From the NCBI GenBank assembly GCA_038320885.1, contig JBBQER010000003.1, positions 17,047 through 81,046 of the forward strand: 64,000 bases of DNA, given 5' to 3'. Shown one piece after another: positions 50,605 through 59,038 of the stretch. Source of the stretch: JBBQER01 sp038320885 (GTDB lineage Bacteria; Actinomycetota; Acidimicrobiia; IMCC26256; PALSA-610). How positions within the stretch are numbered: the first letter of the stretch is position 1; each line of letters opens with the position of its first letter. A program made the position numbers and the translations under genes. A model generated the notes under the pieces. The model was given only the letters and a program-made list of their open reading frames with translations. It made no database searches and was not told the origin of the DNA.

Positions 50605-52732
50605 GCGCGAAGTACGTGACCTGCTGAAAAACGCAGCCGCGTCAATAGCGCCGAGCACCGATCTTTCGGATCGGGCCGAGCAGCGCTACCGCCGCCGACG
50701 CGCCCGCGGACGCGTGGTCGCAGCGGTAGTTGTCCTCGCGATCGTTGGATCGGGCGTAGCAACCGCCGAGATGGTCGGAAATGACCACGATGCTCCGAAG
50801 GTTGTCGCCCCGACGTCGACGCTGCCGCGGCGCGTCGAGCACGTAGACCCAAAGGAATTTGCTTCTCTTGCTTTCCGTGACGCGACAACTGGCTATGGAG
50901 TCGCGCCTACCGAGCTGGAACCGGTGCTCGCGAAAACCGAAGACGGCGGACGAACGTGGCGCGCGGTCGGCCGCATGCCCCGCAACGCGGACTCGATCTC
51001 AGTCATGACCGAGCGCACCGATTCCGGGCCGTCGCTCCTGGCATGGGGGAGCGGGCTGTACGTGAGTACCGACGACGGCTCTCATTGGAAGCGCACTCGG
51101 AGCGAGTCGATTGACCAAGTAGCGGTGGTGTCCGATCGCGTATGGGCTACTACGTTCTGTGTAGGTCTTGGGCACTGCAGTGATGCCGTCGCGTTCTCCG
51201 ACGACGGTGGCCGCACGTGGCACGACGCCAAGCTCCGGCCAACCCCTGGTGCGGCGACCCTCGTGGCCGCAGCGCGGGACGTTGTATACGTCGTAATGCC
51301 CGGCCGCGGCGGATGGGTGATCGCGAAGACCTCGGACGGTGGGAGTCACTGGACATCCGAGCCGACCCCGTGTCCGGGCTTCACTGAGTCCACGAGCCTC
51401 GCGCGGAACGATCGCGTGCTCCTCCTCGCGTGTGTCGGTCAGCCGGCGGGGCTAACGACGATGAAACGGACGTTTCTGTCGAGCGACGACGGCCGGACCT
51501 GGAAGAGCGGCGGGCAGCTCGGCGGGTCGGGCGCGTCGGTTGTGGCGCTCGGCTCGACGTTCGTCGCGAACGAGTCACGCGCGGGCATCTTCGCCTCGAC
51601 CGACGATGGACGCACGTGGCGAGTCGTGCTGGTCGCCGACGCGGTGCAGGTCATGACCGTGCTCGCGGGCGTCGGTGCGTGGGTCGCCGTGCTCTCCGGA
51701 GAGAACAACGGCTTCTGGTTCAGCGCCGACGGCGTGCATTGGGAGGAGCGCGGTCGCGCGGGCGCGACGTCCGTACCGGCCGGGGGTCGGGTCGCATTGC
51801 GCGACATGACGGCTTTGTCGTTCGTTGACGCGAACGTCGGCTTCGGCCTCACAGCTCACGATCGCAACTCCGGGAGCGATGCCGTGCGTACCGACGACGG
51901 CGGGCGCACGTGGCGACGCGTCGGCGCGTTGGTCGAGTTCGAGAACTTCGTACATTTCGAGAACGCGTCCCAGGGCGTGGCGTGGGGGAACGGCCCGCTC
52001 CAGGTGACGACCGACGGCGGCGTTCACTGGAGCGCGACCGACGGTCCGGTCGACAACGCCCTGTCGTGGGCCGAAGGCCGGCTCTGGGCGATGACCCCGT
52101 GCGTCCAATCCACGCCGTGCGGATCGAGGCCGGTCCTCATCTCCGACGACGTCGGCCAAACGTGGCGACCGACCGCGTCGCTCCGGCTGGGGTTCGGCGG
52201 CGCCGCCTTGTTGGCTACGTCGCGGTCGACCGCGTATTACGCGGAGCCGGCGACCGATCAACTCTCGGGATCATCGCAGCTCGCGGTCACGAACGACGAC
52301 GGTGCATCTTGGCGCTACGAGCCCGTGCCGTGTCCGACCTCGACGGGCGTGTCGAGCCTCGCGTTTAACGGCGACGCGCTCCTGCTCGTTTGCATGGGTC
52401 AGCCGGCCGGAACCATGACGATGATCGGGGTCTGGACGTCGACCAACGGTGGTCGCGACTGGACCGCGTCGGCGAGACCCGACGGATTCGGCGGCGCAGT
52501 CACCAATGTCGGATCGACCTTCGTCGCCAATACAGTCCGCGGCCCGATCCTGTCTTCGACCGACGAAGGCGGCTCGTGGAAGGAATCGCTGCCGAGCGAC
52601 GCGTCGCCGACGATGTCTGCGCCGCTGCCCGGCGTCGGCATATGGGCGTTGCCCGAGCGAAGTGGTTCGGGATACGAGCTGTGGTTCAGTGCCGACGGTG
52701 TGCACTGGGAGCGGCGGAATCCTGACCATTGA
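50597..52732 (+). CDS. Single-TM protein with Asp-box beta-propeller, probable anti-sigma sensor
   Basis: A 711-residue protein translationally coupled to the sigma gene. A cytosolic N-terminus of about 48 residues (MDEREVRDLLKNAAASIAPS) precedes one TM (VVAAVVVLAIVGSGVATAEM). The outer body is filled with S/T-x-D-G-G-x-x-W Asp-boxes: about fourteen, such as KTEDGGRTWRAVGR, FSDDGGRTWHDAKL and STDEGGSWKESL. The body looks like two similar halves, each ending WFSADGVHWE. The N-terminus resembles short anti-sigma regions of actinobacterial partners that lack a zinc motif. The outer propeller would sense a ligand or protein; the signal is unknown. Confidence 0.7.
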   Translation: MDEREVRDLLKNAAASIAPSTDLSDRAEQRYRRRRARGRVVAAVVVLAIVGSGVATAEMVGNDHDAPKVVAPTSTLPRRVEHVDPKEFASLAFRDATTGYGVAPTELEPVLAKTEDGGRTWRAVGRMPRNADSISVMTERTDSGPSLLAWGSGLYVSTDDGSHWKRTRSESIDQVAVVSDRVWATTFCVGLGHCSDAVAFSDDGGRTWHDAKLRPTPGAATLVAAARDVVYVVMPGRGGWVIAKTSDGGSHWTSEPTPCPGFTESTSLARNDRVLLLACVGQPAGLTTMKRTFLSSDDGRTWKSGGQLGGSGASVVALGSTFVANESRAGIFASTDDGRTWRVVLVADAVQVMTVLAGVGAWVAVLSGENNGFWFSADGVHWEERGRAGATSVPAGGRVALRDMTALSFVDANVGFGLTAHDRNSGSDAVRTDDGGRTWRRVGALVEFENFVHFENASQGVAWGNGPLQVTTDGGVHWSATDGPVDNALSWAEGRLWAMTPCVQSTPCGSRPVLISDDVGQTWRPTASLRLGFGGAALLATSRSTAYYAEPATDQLSGSSQLAVTNDDGASWRYEPVPCPTSTGVSSLAFNGDALLLVCMGQPAGTMTMIGVWTSTNGGRDWTASARPDGFGGAVTNVGSTFVANTVRGPILSSTDEGGSWKESLPSDASPTMSAPLPGVGIWALPERSGSGYELWFSADGVHWERRNPDH

Positions 52733-52754
52733 AGTCGGGTTGTAACCTGCGCCT

Positions 52755-53030
52755 ATGGCCGTCGAGATCAAGCTTCCCACCGTGCTCCGCGCCGCCGCCG
52801 ATGGGCAGCCGAGCGTTTCCGTCGACGGCGCGACCGTCGGTGACGTCTTCAACACGCTGGTCGAGAAGTACCCGGGCCTGCGCGAGAACCTGCTCGACGG
52901 GGCCGGCGGCATGCACAAGTTCGTCAACGTATACAAGGACGACGACGACATCCGCTACCTCGACGGCCTCGACACCAAGCTCGCCGACGGCGACGTGCTG
53001 ACGATCCTCCCTGCAGTCGCGGGAGGTTGA
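52755..53030 (+). CDS. cysO: Ubiquitin-like sulfur carrier CysO
   Basis: A 91-residue MoaD/ThiS-fold protein, with VEIKLPTVLRAAADGQPSVS, DVFNTLVEKYPGLRENLLD and a C-terminus ILPAVAGG. The terminal Gly-Gly is the thiocarboxylation site. In mycobacteria CysO carries sulfide as a C-terminal thiocarboxylate, CysM adds O-phosphoserine to it, and Mec releases cysteine. It is 22 bases after the beta-propeller gene and upstream of cysM, separated from it by GC-rich hairpins. The family resemblance plus neighbouring cysM and mec makes the assignment firm. Confidence 0.9.
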   Translation: MAVEIKLPTVLRAAADGQPSVSVDGATVGDVFNTLVEKYPGLRENLLDGAGGMHKFVNVYKDDDDIRYLDGLDTKLADGDVLTILPAVAGG

Positions 53031-53084
53031 TCGTCGAGTGATGAATCGACTCGCGGCGAACGAAGCGCCGAAAGCGCGGAGCGA

Positions 53085-53130
53085 GCTCGCCGGAGCGGCG
53101 AGCGTCCGCGGCCGGAGTTTCGCCGGCCGC
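53085..53130. other. GC-rich hairpins between cysO and cysM
   Basis: The cysO-cysM gap contains the pair CGCCG-GAG-CGGCG (53088-53100), then GCGGCCGG (53108-53115) and CCGGCCGC (53123-53130) with a seven-base loop, plus weaker pairs to the left. No T-run follows, so intrinsic termination is not obvious. They might reduce cysM expression or stabilise the upstream mRNA end. Confidence 0.45.
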
Positions 53131-53156
53131 AGCGAGTGCGACAAAGAAGCATCCGG

Positions 53157-54092
53157 GTGAAACACGACAGCGTTCTCGGGCTGATCGGCAACACCCCGCT
53201 CGTCGGGGTGCACCAACTCTCGCCGAAACCCGAGGTGAAGATCTGGGCCAAGCTCGAGGGACAGAACCCGGGCGGCTCGTCGAAGGATCGCATCGCGCTC
53301 AAGATGATCGAGATGGCCGAGGAAGACGGCGCGCTGAAGCCGGGCGCGACCATCCTCGAGCCGTCGTCGGGCAACACCGGCATCGGGCTCGCGCTCGTCG
53401 CGAAGTTGCGCGGGTACAAGTTGCGGGTCGTGCTACCCGAGAACGTCTCGGTAGAACGACGCCAGCTGCTCGAGATCTTCGGCGCAGAGGTCACGACGTC
53501 ACCGGGGGAAGAGGGCAGCAACGGCGCCATCCGCATGGCCGAGAAGATCGCCGCCGACTCACCCGAGTACGTGTTCCTGTTCCAGTACGGCAACCCGGCG
53601 AATCCCCTCGCGCACTACGAGGCCACCGGCCCCGAGATCCTGCGCGACTGCCCGGAAGTCGACGTGTTCGTCGCCGGGCTCGGCACCAGCGGCACGCTGA
53701 TGGGCGTCGGCAAGTACCTCAAGCAGCGCCAGCCACGCGTACGCGTCGTCGCGGTCGAGCCGCCGGCCGGAGAGCTCGTACAGGGCCTGCGCAATCTCGA
53801 CGACGGGTTCGTCCCGCCGATCTTCGATCCCGAGGTGCTCGACCGCAAGCTCATCGTTCGCCCGCGCGAGTCTGTGGAGTGGACGCGTCGGTTGCTCGAG
53901 GAGTGCGGCGTGTTCGCGGGTATCTCGTCGGGCGCGGCGATGGCCGGCGCGGCGAAGGCGGCCGAGCAGATGGACTCGGGAACGATCGTGGTGTTGTTGC
54001 CCGACGGCGGCTGGAAGTACCTGTCGTCGGGTGCGTGGACTGATCCGCTCGACGACGTCGTCGAGCGCGCGACGCGCATCAACTACTGGTAA
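53157..54092 (+). CDS. cysM: O-phosphoserine sulfhydrylase CysM (CysO-dependent cysteine synthase)
   Basis: The protein is 311 residues from GTG 53157 (MKHDSVLGLIGNTPLVGV), the start that fits the mycobacterial CysM N-terminus; an earlier GTG at 53136 is possible. It is a PLP enzyme of fold II with the Schiff-base Lys in GGSSKDRIALKM, LEPSSGNTGIGLALVAKL, FQYGNPANPLAHYEATGPE and GLGTSGTLMGVGKYLKQ. It uses CysO-thiocarboxylate as sulfur donor with O-phosphoserine to make CysO-Cys. Linked mec and cysO support this over a generic CysK. sua5 follows five bases after the stop. Confidence 0.9.
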   Translation: MKHDSVLGLIGNTPLVGVHQLSPKPEVKIWAKLEGQNPGGSSKDRIALKMIEMAEEDGALKPGATILEPSSGNTGIGLALVAKLRGYKLRVVLPENVSVERRQLLEIFGAEVTTSPGEEGSNGAIRMAEKIAADSPEYVFLFQYGNPANPLAHYEATGPEILRDCPEVDVFVAGLGTSGTLMGVGKYLKQRQPRVRVVAVEPPAGELVQGLRNLDDGFVPPIFDPEVLDRKLIVRPRESVEWTRRLLEECGVFAGISSGAAMAGAAKAAEQMDSGTIVVLLPDGGWKYLSSGAWTDPLDDVVERATRINYW

Positions 54093-54097
54093 CGCGC

Positions 54098-55075
54098 TTG
54101 CCGTCATCCGAAGCAGATGTGGCGCCGGCCGTGGACGCGCTGCGCCGCGGCGAGCTCGTCGCCTTTCCGACCGAGACTGTCTACGGCCTCGGCGCCGACG
54201 CGTCGAACGCGCGCGCCGTGCAGCAGTTGTTCGCGGTGAAACGTCGTCCGGTCGACCATCCCGTGATCGTGCACATCGCGCACGCCGGGCAACTCGCCGA
54301 GCTCGGTGTTGATGTTCCCGACATCGCTCGCGCCTTGGCCGTTGCCTTCTGGCCCGGACCGCTCACGCTCGTCGTGAAGCGCAACCCCGAACGCGTGGCG
54401 TCGGAGGTGACCGGCGGACGTGACACCGTGGGACTTCGCGTGCCCGACCATCCGCTTGCCCTCGCGCTGCTCGACGCGTTCGGCGGGGGAGTCGCGGCGC
54501 CGTCGGCGAACCGCTTCGGCAAGGTGAGCCCCACGACCGCCGCGCACGTGCGCGCCGATCTCGGCAATGACGTCGCCGTCGTGCTCGACGGCGGACCGTG
54601 CCGGATCGGGATCGAGTCGACGATCGTCGACGTGACGGGATCGGAGCCGGCGATCCTGCGCGTCGGCGGCGTGGGCAGGGCGCGCATCGCGGAGACGATC
54701 GGGCGCGAATGCGCGGTGCGCACGACCGGGGAGATCGCGGCGCCGGGCACGTTGGCGTCCCACTACGCGCCAATGGTCGTCGTCGAGATTGTTGATGTCG
54801 CGGACGTGACGGGTCGAGCGCGCGAGCTCCTGGCCGCCGAGCAGCACGTCGGCGTGCTCGCGACGCCGGAGAGCTTGGCGCATCCGGAGAAGCTGCCCGA
54901 CCTTGTGGTCATGCTCGATCCGCCGCGTGACACGGCCGACTACGCCCGGGTCCTCTACGCGCGGCTCCGGACCGCCGACGAGCTGGGACTCGACGCCTTG
55001 CTCGTCGTGCTGCCGCCCGAAACCGACGAGCTGGGTGCGGCCGTCGCCGACCGCCTTCGGCGCGCTGCGGGCTGA
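54098..55075 (+). CDS. L-threonylcarbamoyladenylate synthase (Sua5 type)
   Basis: A 325-residue two-domain protein from TTG 54098. The N-terminal YrdC domain has GELVAFPTETVYGLGADASN, VKRRPVDHPVIVHI, VAFWPGPLTLVVKRN and SANRFGKVSPTTAAHV. A linker with LASHYAP leads to a C-terminal Sua5 domain (about residues 240-325). It makes threonylcarbamoyl-AMP for the t6A modification of ANN-decoding tRNAs. The partner tsaD-type genes are not in this window. Its tight spacing after cysM puts it in the same operon. Confidence 0.88.
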   Translation: MPSSEADVAPAVDALRRGELVAFPTETVYGLGADASNARAVQQLFAVKRRPVDHPVIVHIAHAGQLAELGVDVPDIARALAVAFWPGPLTLVVKRNPERVASEVTGGRDTVGLRVPDHPLALALLDAFGGGVAAPSANRFGKVSPTTAAHVRADLGNDVAVVLDGGPCRIGIESTIVDVTGSEPAILRVGGVGRARIAETIGRECAVRTTGEIAAPGTLASHYAPMVVVEIVDVADVTGRARELLAAEQHVGVLATPESLAHPEKLPDLVVMLDPPRDTADYARVLYARLRTADELGLDALLVVLPPETDELGAAVADRLRRAAG

Positions 55076-55108
55076 GTACCACTGTGAGAGGTACCGCGCG
55101 CGGCTAGC

Positions 55109-55921
55109 GTGACTTCTCAGATGCCCCTTGACGAGCGGCCTATCGGCGTCTTCGACAGCGGCCTCGGCGGGCTCACCGTCGTGCGCGCGCTCCTCGACCT
55201 CGTTCCCGAGGAGCGCATCCTGTATTTCGGCGATACGGGGCGATTTCCCTACGGCCCGAAACCCGCGAGTGAGGTGCTGAAGTACTCGCTCGAGATCACC
55301 GACCTGCTCCTGGCGCGTGACGTGAAGATGATCGTCGTGGCGTGCAACAGTGCGTCGGCCGCCGCGCTCGACCATCTCCAGGCGCACGTTGTGGTTCCCG
55401 TCACGGGAGTGATCGAGCCCGGCATCCGAGCGGCGCAGCGCACGACCCAGACGGGACGGATCGGTGTGATCGGTACCGTCGGGACCATCGCGTCGGGCGC
55501 GTACCAGCGCGCCGCGGCCGCGATTGATCCCGCGCTCACGCTCACGTGCGCGGCGTGCCCGGGTTTCGTGGAGTTCGTCGAGTCCGGTGACGTCGACTCC
55601 GACCAGGTGCACGTGCTCGCCGAGCGGCTCTTCGCGCCGATGGTCGGCGCAGGCGTCGACACGCTCGTGCTCGGGTGCACGCACTACCCGCTGCTCGCCC
55701 GCACGATCGGCGACGTGATGGGCCCGGACGTCGTGCTCGTGTCGAGCGCGGAAGAGACTGCGTTCGAAGTGCGCCTCCGACTCGCAGGCGAAGCGAAGGC
55801 GCCGTTAACCCGCCGCCGCGTGCAGTTCGTCACGAGCGGCGACGTCGAAACCTTTCGACGACTGGGTGCGCGGTTCTGTGGTCCGGAAGTCGACGCGGTG
55901 GAGGCCTGGTCGTGGAGCTGA
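55109..55921 (+). CDS. murI: Glutamate racemase
   Basis: A 270-residue protein; the GTG at 55109 is used, and ATG 55121 (MPLDERP) is a close alternative. It has IGVFDSGLGGLTVVRALLDL, YFGDTGRFPYGPKP, VVACNSASAAALD with the first catalytic Cys and LVLGCTHYPLL with the second. It makes D-glutamate for peptidoglycan. The gene order cysM, (sua5), murI, MBL, rph, rdgB resembles the mycobacterial Rv1334-Rv1341 region. Its end overlaps the MBL gene by ten bases. Confidence 0.93.
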   Translation: MTSQMPLDERPIGVFDSGLGGLTVVRALLDLVPEERILYFGDTGRFPYGPKPASEVLKYSLEITDLLLARDVKMIVVACNSASAAALDHLQAHVVVPVTGVIEPGIRAAQRTTQTGRIGVIGTVGTIASGAYQRAAAAIDPALTLTCAACPGFVEFVESGDVDSDQVHVLAERLFAPMVGAGVDTLVLGCTHYPLLARTIGDVMGPDVVLVSSAEETAFEVRLRLAGEAKAPLTRRRVQFVTSGDVETFRRLGARFCGPEVDAVEAWSWS

Positions 55922-56640
55922 CCGTGCTCGGGTGCTCGGGTTCCTACGGCGCGCCGGCCGGGGGCGCGTGCAGCGGTTACCTCGTGCGCGCCGGCGACGC
56001 GAACATCTGGATGGACTGCGGCAACGGCACGTTCGCCAACCTGCAGCAGCACATCGATCCTGCCGAGCTGACCGCGGTCGTGATCACCCACGGGCACGCC
56101 GACCATTGCGTCGACATCTACGGCCTGCACGTGATGTACCGCTACGGCCTCGAGCGCGGAGGTCTGCCCCTGTACGTACCCGAAGGACTCGAATCCGTGC
56201 TCGAAGTCCTGGTCGGCAATTTCGGCGACACGTTCGAATGGCACACCGTGGGCGACGGCGACAAGGCGATGGTCGGCGAAGCCGCGGTTCGGTTCTCCCG
56301 CACCGACCATCCACCGCCGACGGTTGCGGTCGAGATCGCGCACGACGGCAAGCGACTCGTATACACGGCCGACACCGGCGCGGAGTGGAGCGTCGACGCG
56401 TTCGGAGCCGGCGCCGATCTCGTGCTCTCCGAGGCCACGTACTTGCACGACGACATCAGGGTGCCGATCCACTATTCGGCGCGCATCGCGGGCGAGTACG
56501 CACGCGAGGCGAACGCGCGCCGGCTGATGATCACCCATTTGTGGCCGACACTCGACCCGGTAGCCTCCGTCGAAGAGGCCTCCGAGGGCTTCGGCGGCGC
56601 CGTCACGTTGGCCGCGCCGCACCTCAACACGCACGTCTGA
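55912..56640 (+). CDS. MBL-fold metallohydrolase
   Basis: The protein is 242 residues from GTG 55912, overlapping murI (longer frames would lie inside it). It shows LTVLGCSGSYGAPAGGACSG and the zinc-binding VVITHGHADHCVDIYGL. A later TADTG block and a C-terminal ITHLWPT supply the other metal ligands. It matches the position of Rv1339 in mycobacteria, a protein reported to be a cyclic-nucleotide phosphodiesterase-like enzyme; other relatives act on RNA. The exact activity here is not shown. Confidence 0.85.
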   Translation: MELTVLGCSGSYGAPAGGACSGYLVRAGDANIWMDCGNGTFANLQQHIDPAELTAVVITHGHADHCVDIYGLHVMYRYGLERGGLPLYVPEGLESVLEVLVGNFGDTFEWHTVGDGDKAMVGEAAVRFSRTDHPPPTVAVEIAHDGKRLVYTADTGAEWSVDAFGAGADLVLSEATYLHDDIRVPIHYSARIAGEYAREANARRLMITHLWPTLDPVASVEEASEGFGGAVTLAAPHLNTHV

Positions 56641-56653
56641 CTGCAGGAGACGA

Positions 56654-57394
56654 GTGACCACACGCGCTTCGGGGCGGGGCCCCGTCGACCTTCGACTGCT
56701 CACGTTCACCCGGGACTTCACGGAGATGGCGACGGGCTCCGTGCTCGTCGAGTTCGGCCGCACGCGTGTGCTCTGCACCGCGTCGCTCGAGAGCCGGGTG
56801 CCGCCGTGGCTCAAGAACTCGGGCAAGGGCTGGGTAACCGCCGAGTATTCGATGCTGCCCGGATCGTCGCCCGAGCGCGTCACGCGCGAAGCGTCGAAGG
56901 GAAAGCAGAGTGGGCGCACGCAGGAGATCCAGCGCCTGATCGGACGTTCGCTGCGCGCCGTTACCGACCTGCGCGCCATGCCCGACGTGCAGATCACGGT
57001 CGACTGCGATGTGCTCCAAGCCGACGGCGGGACGCGCACCGCGTCGATCTGCGGCGGCTGGATCGCGTTGCACGACGCGTGCAGCCGGCTCGTCGCGAGT
57101 CGGGTGCTCACGCGTCATCCCGTTTCGCAGCCGTGCGCGGCGATCTCCGTTGGCGTCATCGACGGAACGCCGATGCTCGATCTCGAGTACTCCGAAGATG
57201 TGCGCGCCGAGGTCGATATGAACGTCGTGATGACGGGTGACGGGCGGTTCGTCGAGGTGCAGGGAACTGCCGAAGGCGTGGCGTTCACCCGCGCCGAGCT
57301 CGACGCGCTGTTGGGCCTGGCCGAAGCGGGCATCACGGAGATCGTCGCGGCCCAGCTCGAGATGGTCGCGGAGGCGCCCGCGCTGCGGCCCTGA
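56654..57394 (+). CDS. rph: Ribonuclease PH
   Basis: A 246-residue protein from GTG 56654 behind GCAGGAGACGA. It has ARGPVDLRLLTFTRDFTE-like N-terminal sequence (GPVDLRLLTFTRDFTEMATG), TASLESRVPPWLKNSGKGWV, YSMLPGSSPERVTREA and QEIQRLIGRSLRAVTDL. The final ADGGTRTASICGGW and DLEYSEDVRAEVDMNVVMTG complete the fold. It is a phosphorolytic 3'-5' exonuclease that trims tRNA 3' ends. It ends one base into the rdgB start. Confidence 0.93.
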   Translation: MTTRASGRGPVDLRLLTFTRDFTEMATGSVLVEFGRTRVLCTASLESRVPPWLKNSGKGWVTAEYSMLPGSSPERVTREASKGKQSGRTQEIQRLIGRSLRAVTDLRAMPDVQITVDCDVLQADGGTRTASICGGWIALHDACSRLVASRVLTRHPVSQPCAAISVGVIDGTPMLDLEYSEDVRAEVDMNVVMTGDGRFVEVQGTAEGVAFTRAELDALLGLAEAGITEIVAAQLEMVAEAPALRP

Positions 57395-58101
57395 TGGGCC
57401 GCGGTCCGGACCAGCCGTTGCCGCTGCCCCTCCTGCTGGCGACCCGCAACGTCGACAAGGCGCGCGAGATCATCGAAGTCCTCGTCGACCACAGCGGCCT
57501 CCCGATCGTTGCGTACGCGATCGACGTGCGCGACACGACGATCGGCTTCCTGCTCGAGCGTCCCGAAGCAGTCGCCGCCTCGGCCGCGGCGCTCCCGGCG
57601 CTCGATGTCGAGCCCGACGTGGAGGAGATCGGAACTACGCTCGACGAAAACGCACGGATAAAGGCGACCGCCCTCGCGAGCGCGTTCGGCCTGCCCGCGA
57701 TCGCAGACGACACCGGACTCGAGGTCGACGCGATCGACGGGGCGCCGGGCGTGTACGCGGCGCGTTACGCAGGACCCGACGCTACGTACGCCGACAACGT
57801 GACCAAGCTGCTCCGTGAGCTCGAGGGTGTGTACCCCGCGTTGCGCACCGCGCGGTTCGCGACAATCGCCGTTACCTGCTGGCCCGACGGGACCGAAGTC
57901 GCGGCGCGCGGCGAGGTAGAAGGCCTGATCGCGGCCACGCCGTCGGGCGACAACGGCTTCGGCTACGACCCGGTGTTCGTGCCGACCGAAGGCGACGGCC
58001 GCACGTTTGCGCAGATGACCGCCGCGGAGAAACATGCCGTCTCACACCGCGGGCGCGCGTTCGCGGCCCTGGCCGAGACGCTCACCACCGTTACGAGGTA
58101 A
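57394..58101 (+). CDS. rdgB: XTP/dITP pyrophosphatase (RdgB/HAM1)
   Basis: A 235-residue protein starting at ATG 57394 (TGATG overlap with rph). It has the N-terminal LLLATRNVDKAREIIEVL, then ENARIKATALASAFGLPAI, ADDTGLEVDAIDGAPGVYAA and SGDNGFGYDPVFVP. The segment between the N-terminal Rossmann-like strand and ENARIKA is about 25-30 residues longer than usual (VDHSGLPIVAYAIDVRDTTI and RPEAVAASAAALPALDVEPD). It removes deaminated purine nucleotides from the pool. The esterase pair follows immediately. Confidence 0.9.
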   Translation: MGRGPDQPLPLPLLLATRNVDKAREIIEVLVDHSGLPIVAYAIDVRDTTIGFLLERPEAVAASAAALPALDVEPDVEEIGTTLDENARIKATALASAFGLPAIADDTGLEVDAIDGAPGVYAARYAGPDATYADNVTKLLRELEGVYPALRTARFATIAVTCWPDGTEVAARGEVEGLIAATPSGDNGFGYDPVFVPTEGDGRTFAQMTAAEKHAVSHRGRAFAALAETLTTVTR

Positions 58102-58104
58102 TGC

Positions 58105-59037
58105 ATGCCACTGCACCCCGCGGCCGAGAGCATGGTGAAGCTGCTCGCCGATTCCGGCCTCGGCTACTCCGCCGACAGCACGCCCGCGAGCATGCGCGCG
58201 GCGATGGAGCGCGCGATCGTCGGGATGCCCGTGCACGACGTGCACGCGGTCGAAGACCGCGAGATACCCGGGCCGGCGGGATCGATCCCCGTGCGCGTGT
58301 ACCGGCCCAACGCCGACGCGTCGCTGCCGGTCCTCGTGTGGTTCCACGGCGGGGGTTGGGTCACCGGGTCACTCGCCACGCACGACAACCTCTGCCGGCT
58401 CCTCTGCGACGATGCGGGCGTGATCGTCGTGTCCGTCGACTATCGACTCGCGCCCGAGACGAAGTTCCCGGGAGCAGCCGACGACTGCGTCGCGGCCTGG
58501 GTGTGGGTCAACGACTTCGCGTCCGAGCTCGGCGGCGACCGGCAGAATGTCGCGCTCGGCGGCGACAGCGCCGGCGGCAACCTCGCCGCGGTCGTCGCAC
58601 TCGTCGCCCGGGAGCAGGGCCTCCCGGTTCCGGCGCTCCAGCTGCTCGTGTACCCGGTCACCGATCACGAGTTCGACAGCGTTTCGATGGTCCACAACGC
58701 CGAGGGCTACTTCCTCCGAACCGCAGCCATGCGCTGGTTCTTCGATCAGTACGCGAGCACGCCGGACGACTTCGCCGACTGGCGAATGTCCCCACTGCGC
58801 GCGACCGATCTCACCGGCCTCCCCGCGGCCGTCGTCATCACGGCCGAGTACGACCCGCTGCGTGATCAGGGCGAGGCCTACGCACAGCGGCTGCGCGACG
58901 CGGGCGTCCCGACGCGAGCCGTGCGCGCCGACGGGATCTTTCACGGCTTCTTCGGCATGCACGCGTTCCTGCCACCCGCGCGTGAGGCGTGGGACGTAGC
59001 GATCGGCGCGCTCCGCACCGCGTTCGGGAAGGAGTGA
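58105..59037 (+). CDS. Alpha/beta hydrolase, hormone-sensitive lipase-like (copy 1)
   Basis: A 310-residue esterase from ATG 58105. It has the oxyanion-hole motif VWFHGGGWVTGSL near residue 75-87 and the nucleophile motif LGGDSAGGNLAAVVAL with Ser near residue 155. EYDPLRDQGEAYAQRL supplies the Asp, and DGIFHGFFGMH the His. It belongs to the HSL/bacterial esterase family IV. Preferred substrate is unknown. The next gene is a tandem paralogue, separated by one base. Confidence 0.85.
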   Translation: MPLHPAAESMVKLLADSGLGYSADSTPASMRAAMERAIVGMPVHDVHAVEDREIPGPAGSIPVRVYRPNADASLPVLVWFHGGGWVTGSLATHDNLCRLLCDDAGVIVVSVDYRLAPETKFPGAADDCVAAWVWVNDFASELGGDRQNVALGGDSAGGNLAAVVALVAREQGLPVPALQLLVYPVTDHEFDSVSMVHNAEGYFLRTAAMRWFFDQYASTPDDFADWRMSPLRATDLTGLPAAVVITAEYDPLRDQGEAYAQRLRDAGVPTRAVRADGIFHGFFGMHAFLPPAREAWDVAIGALRTAFGKE

Positions 59038-59038
59038 C

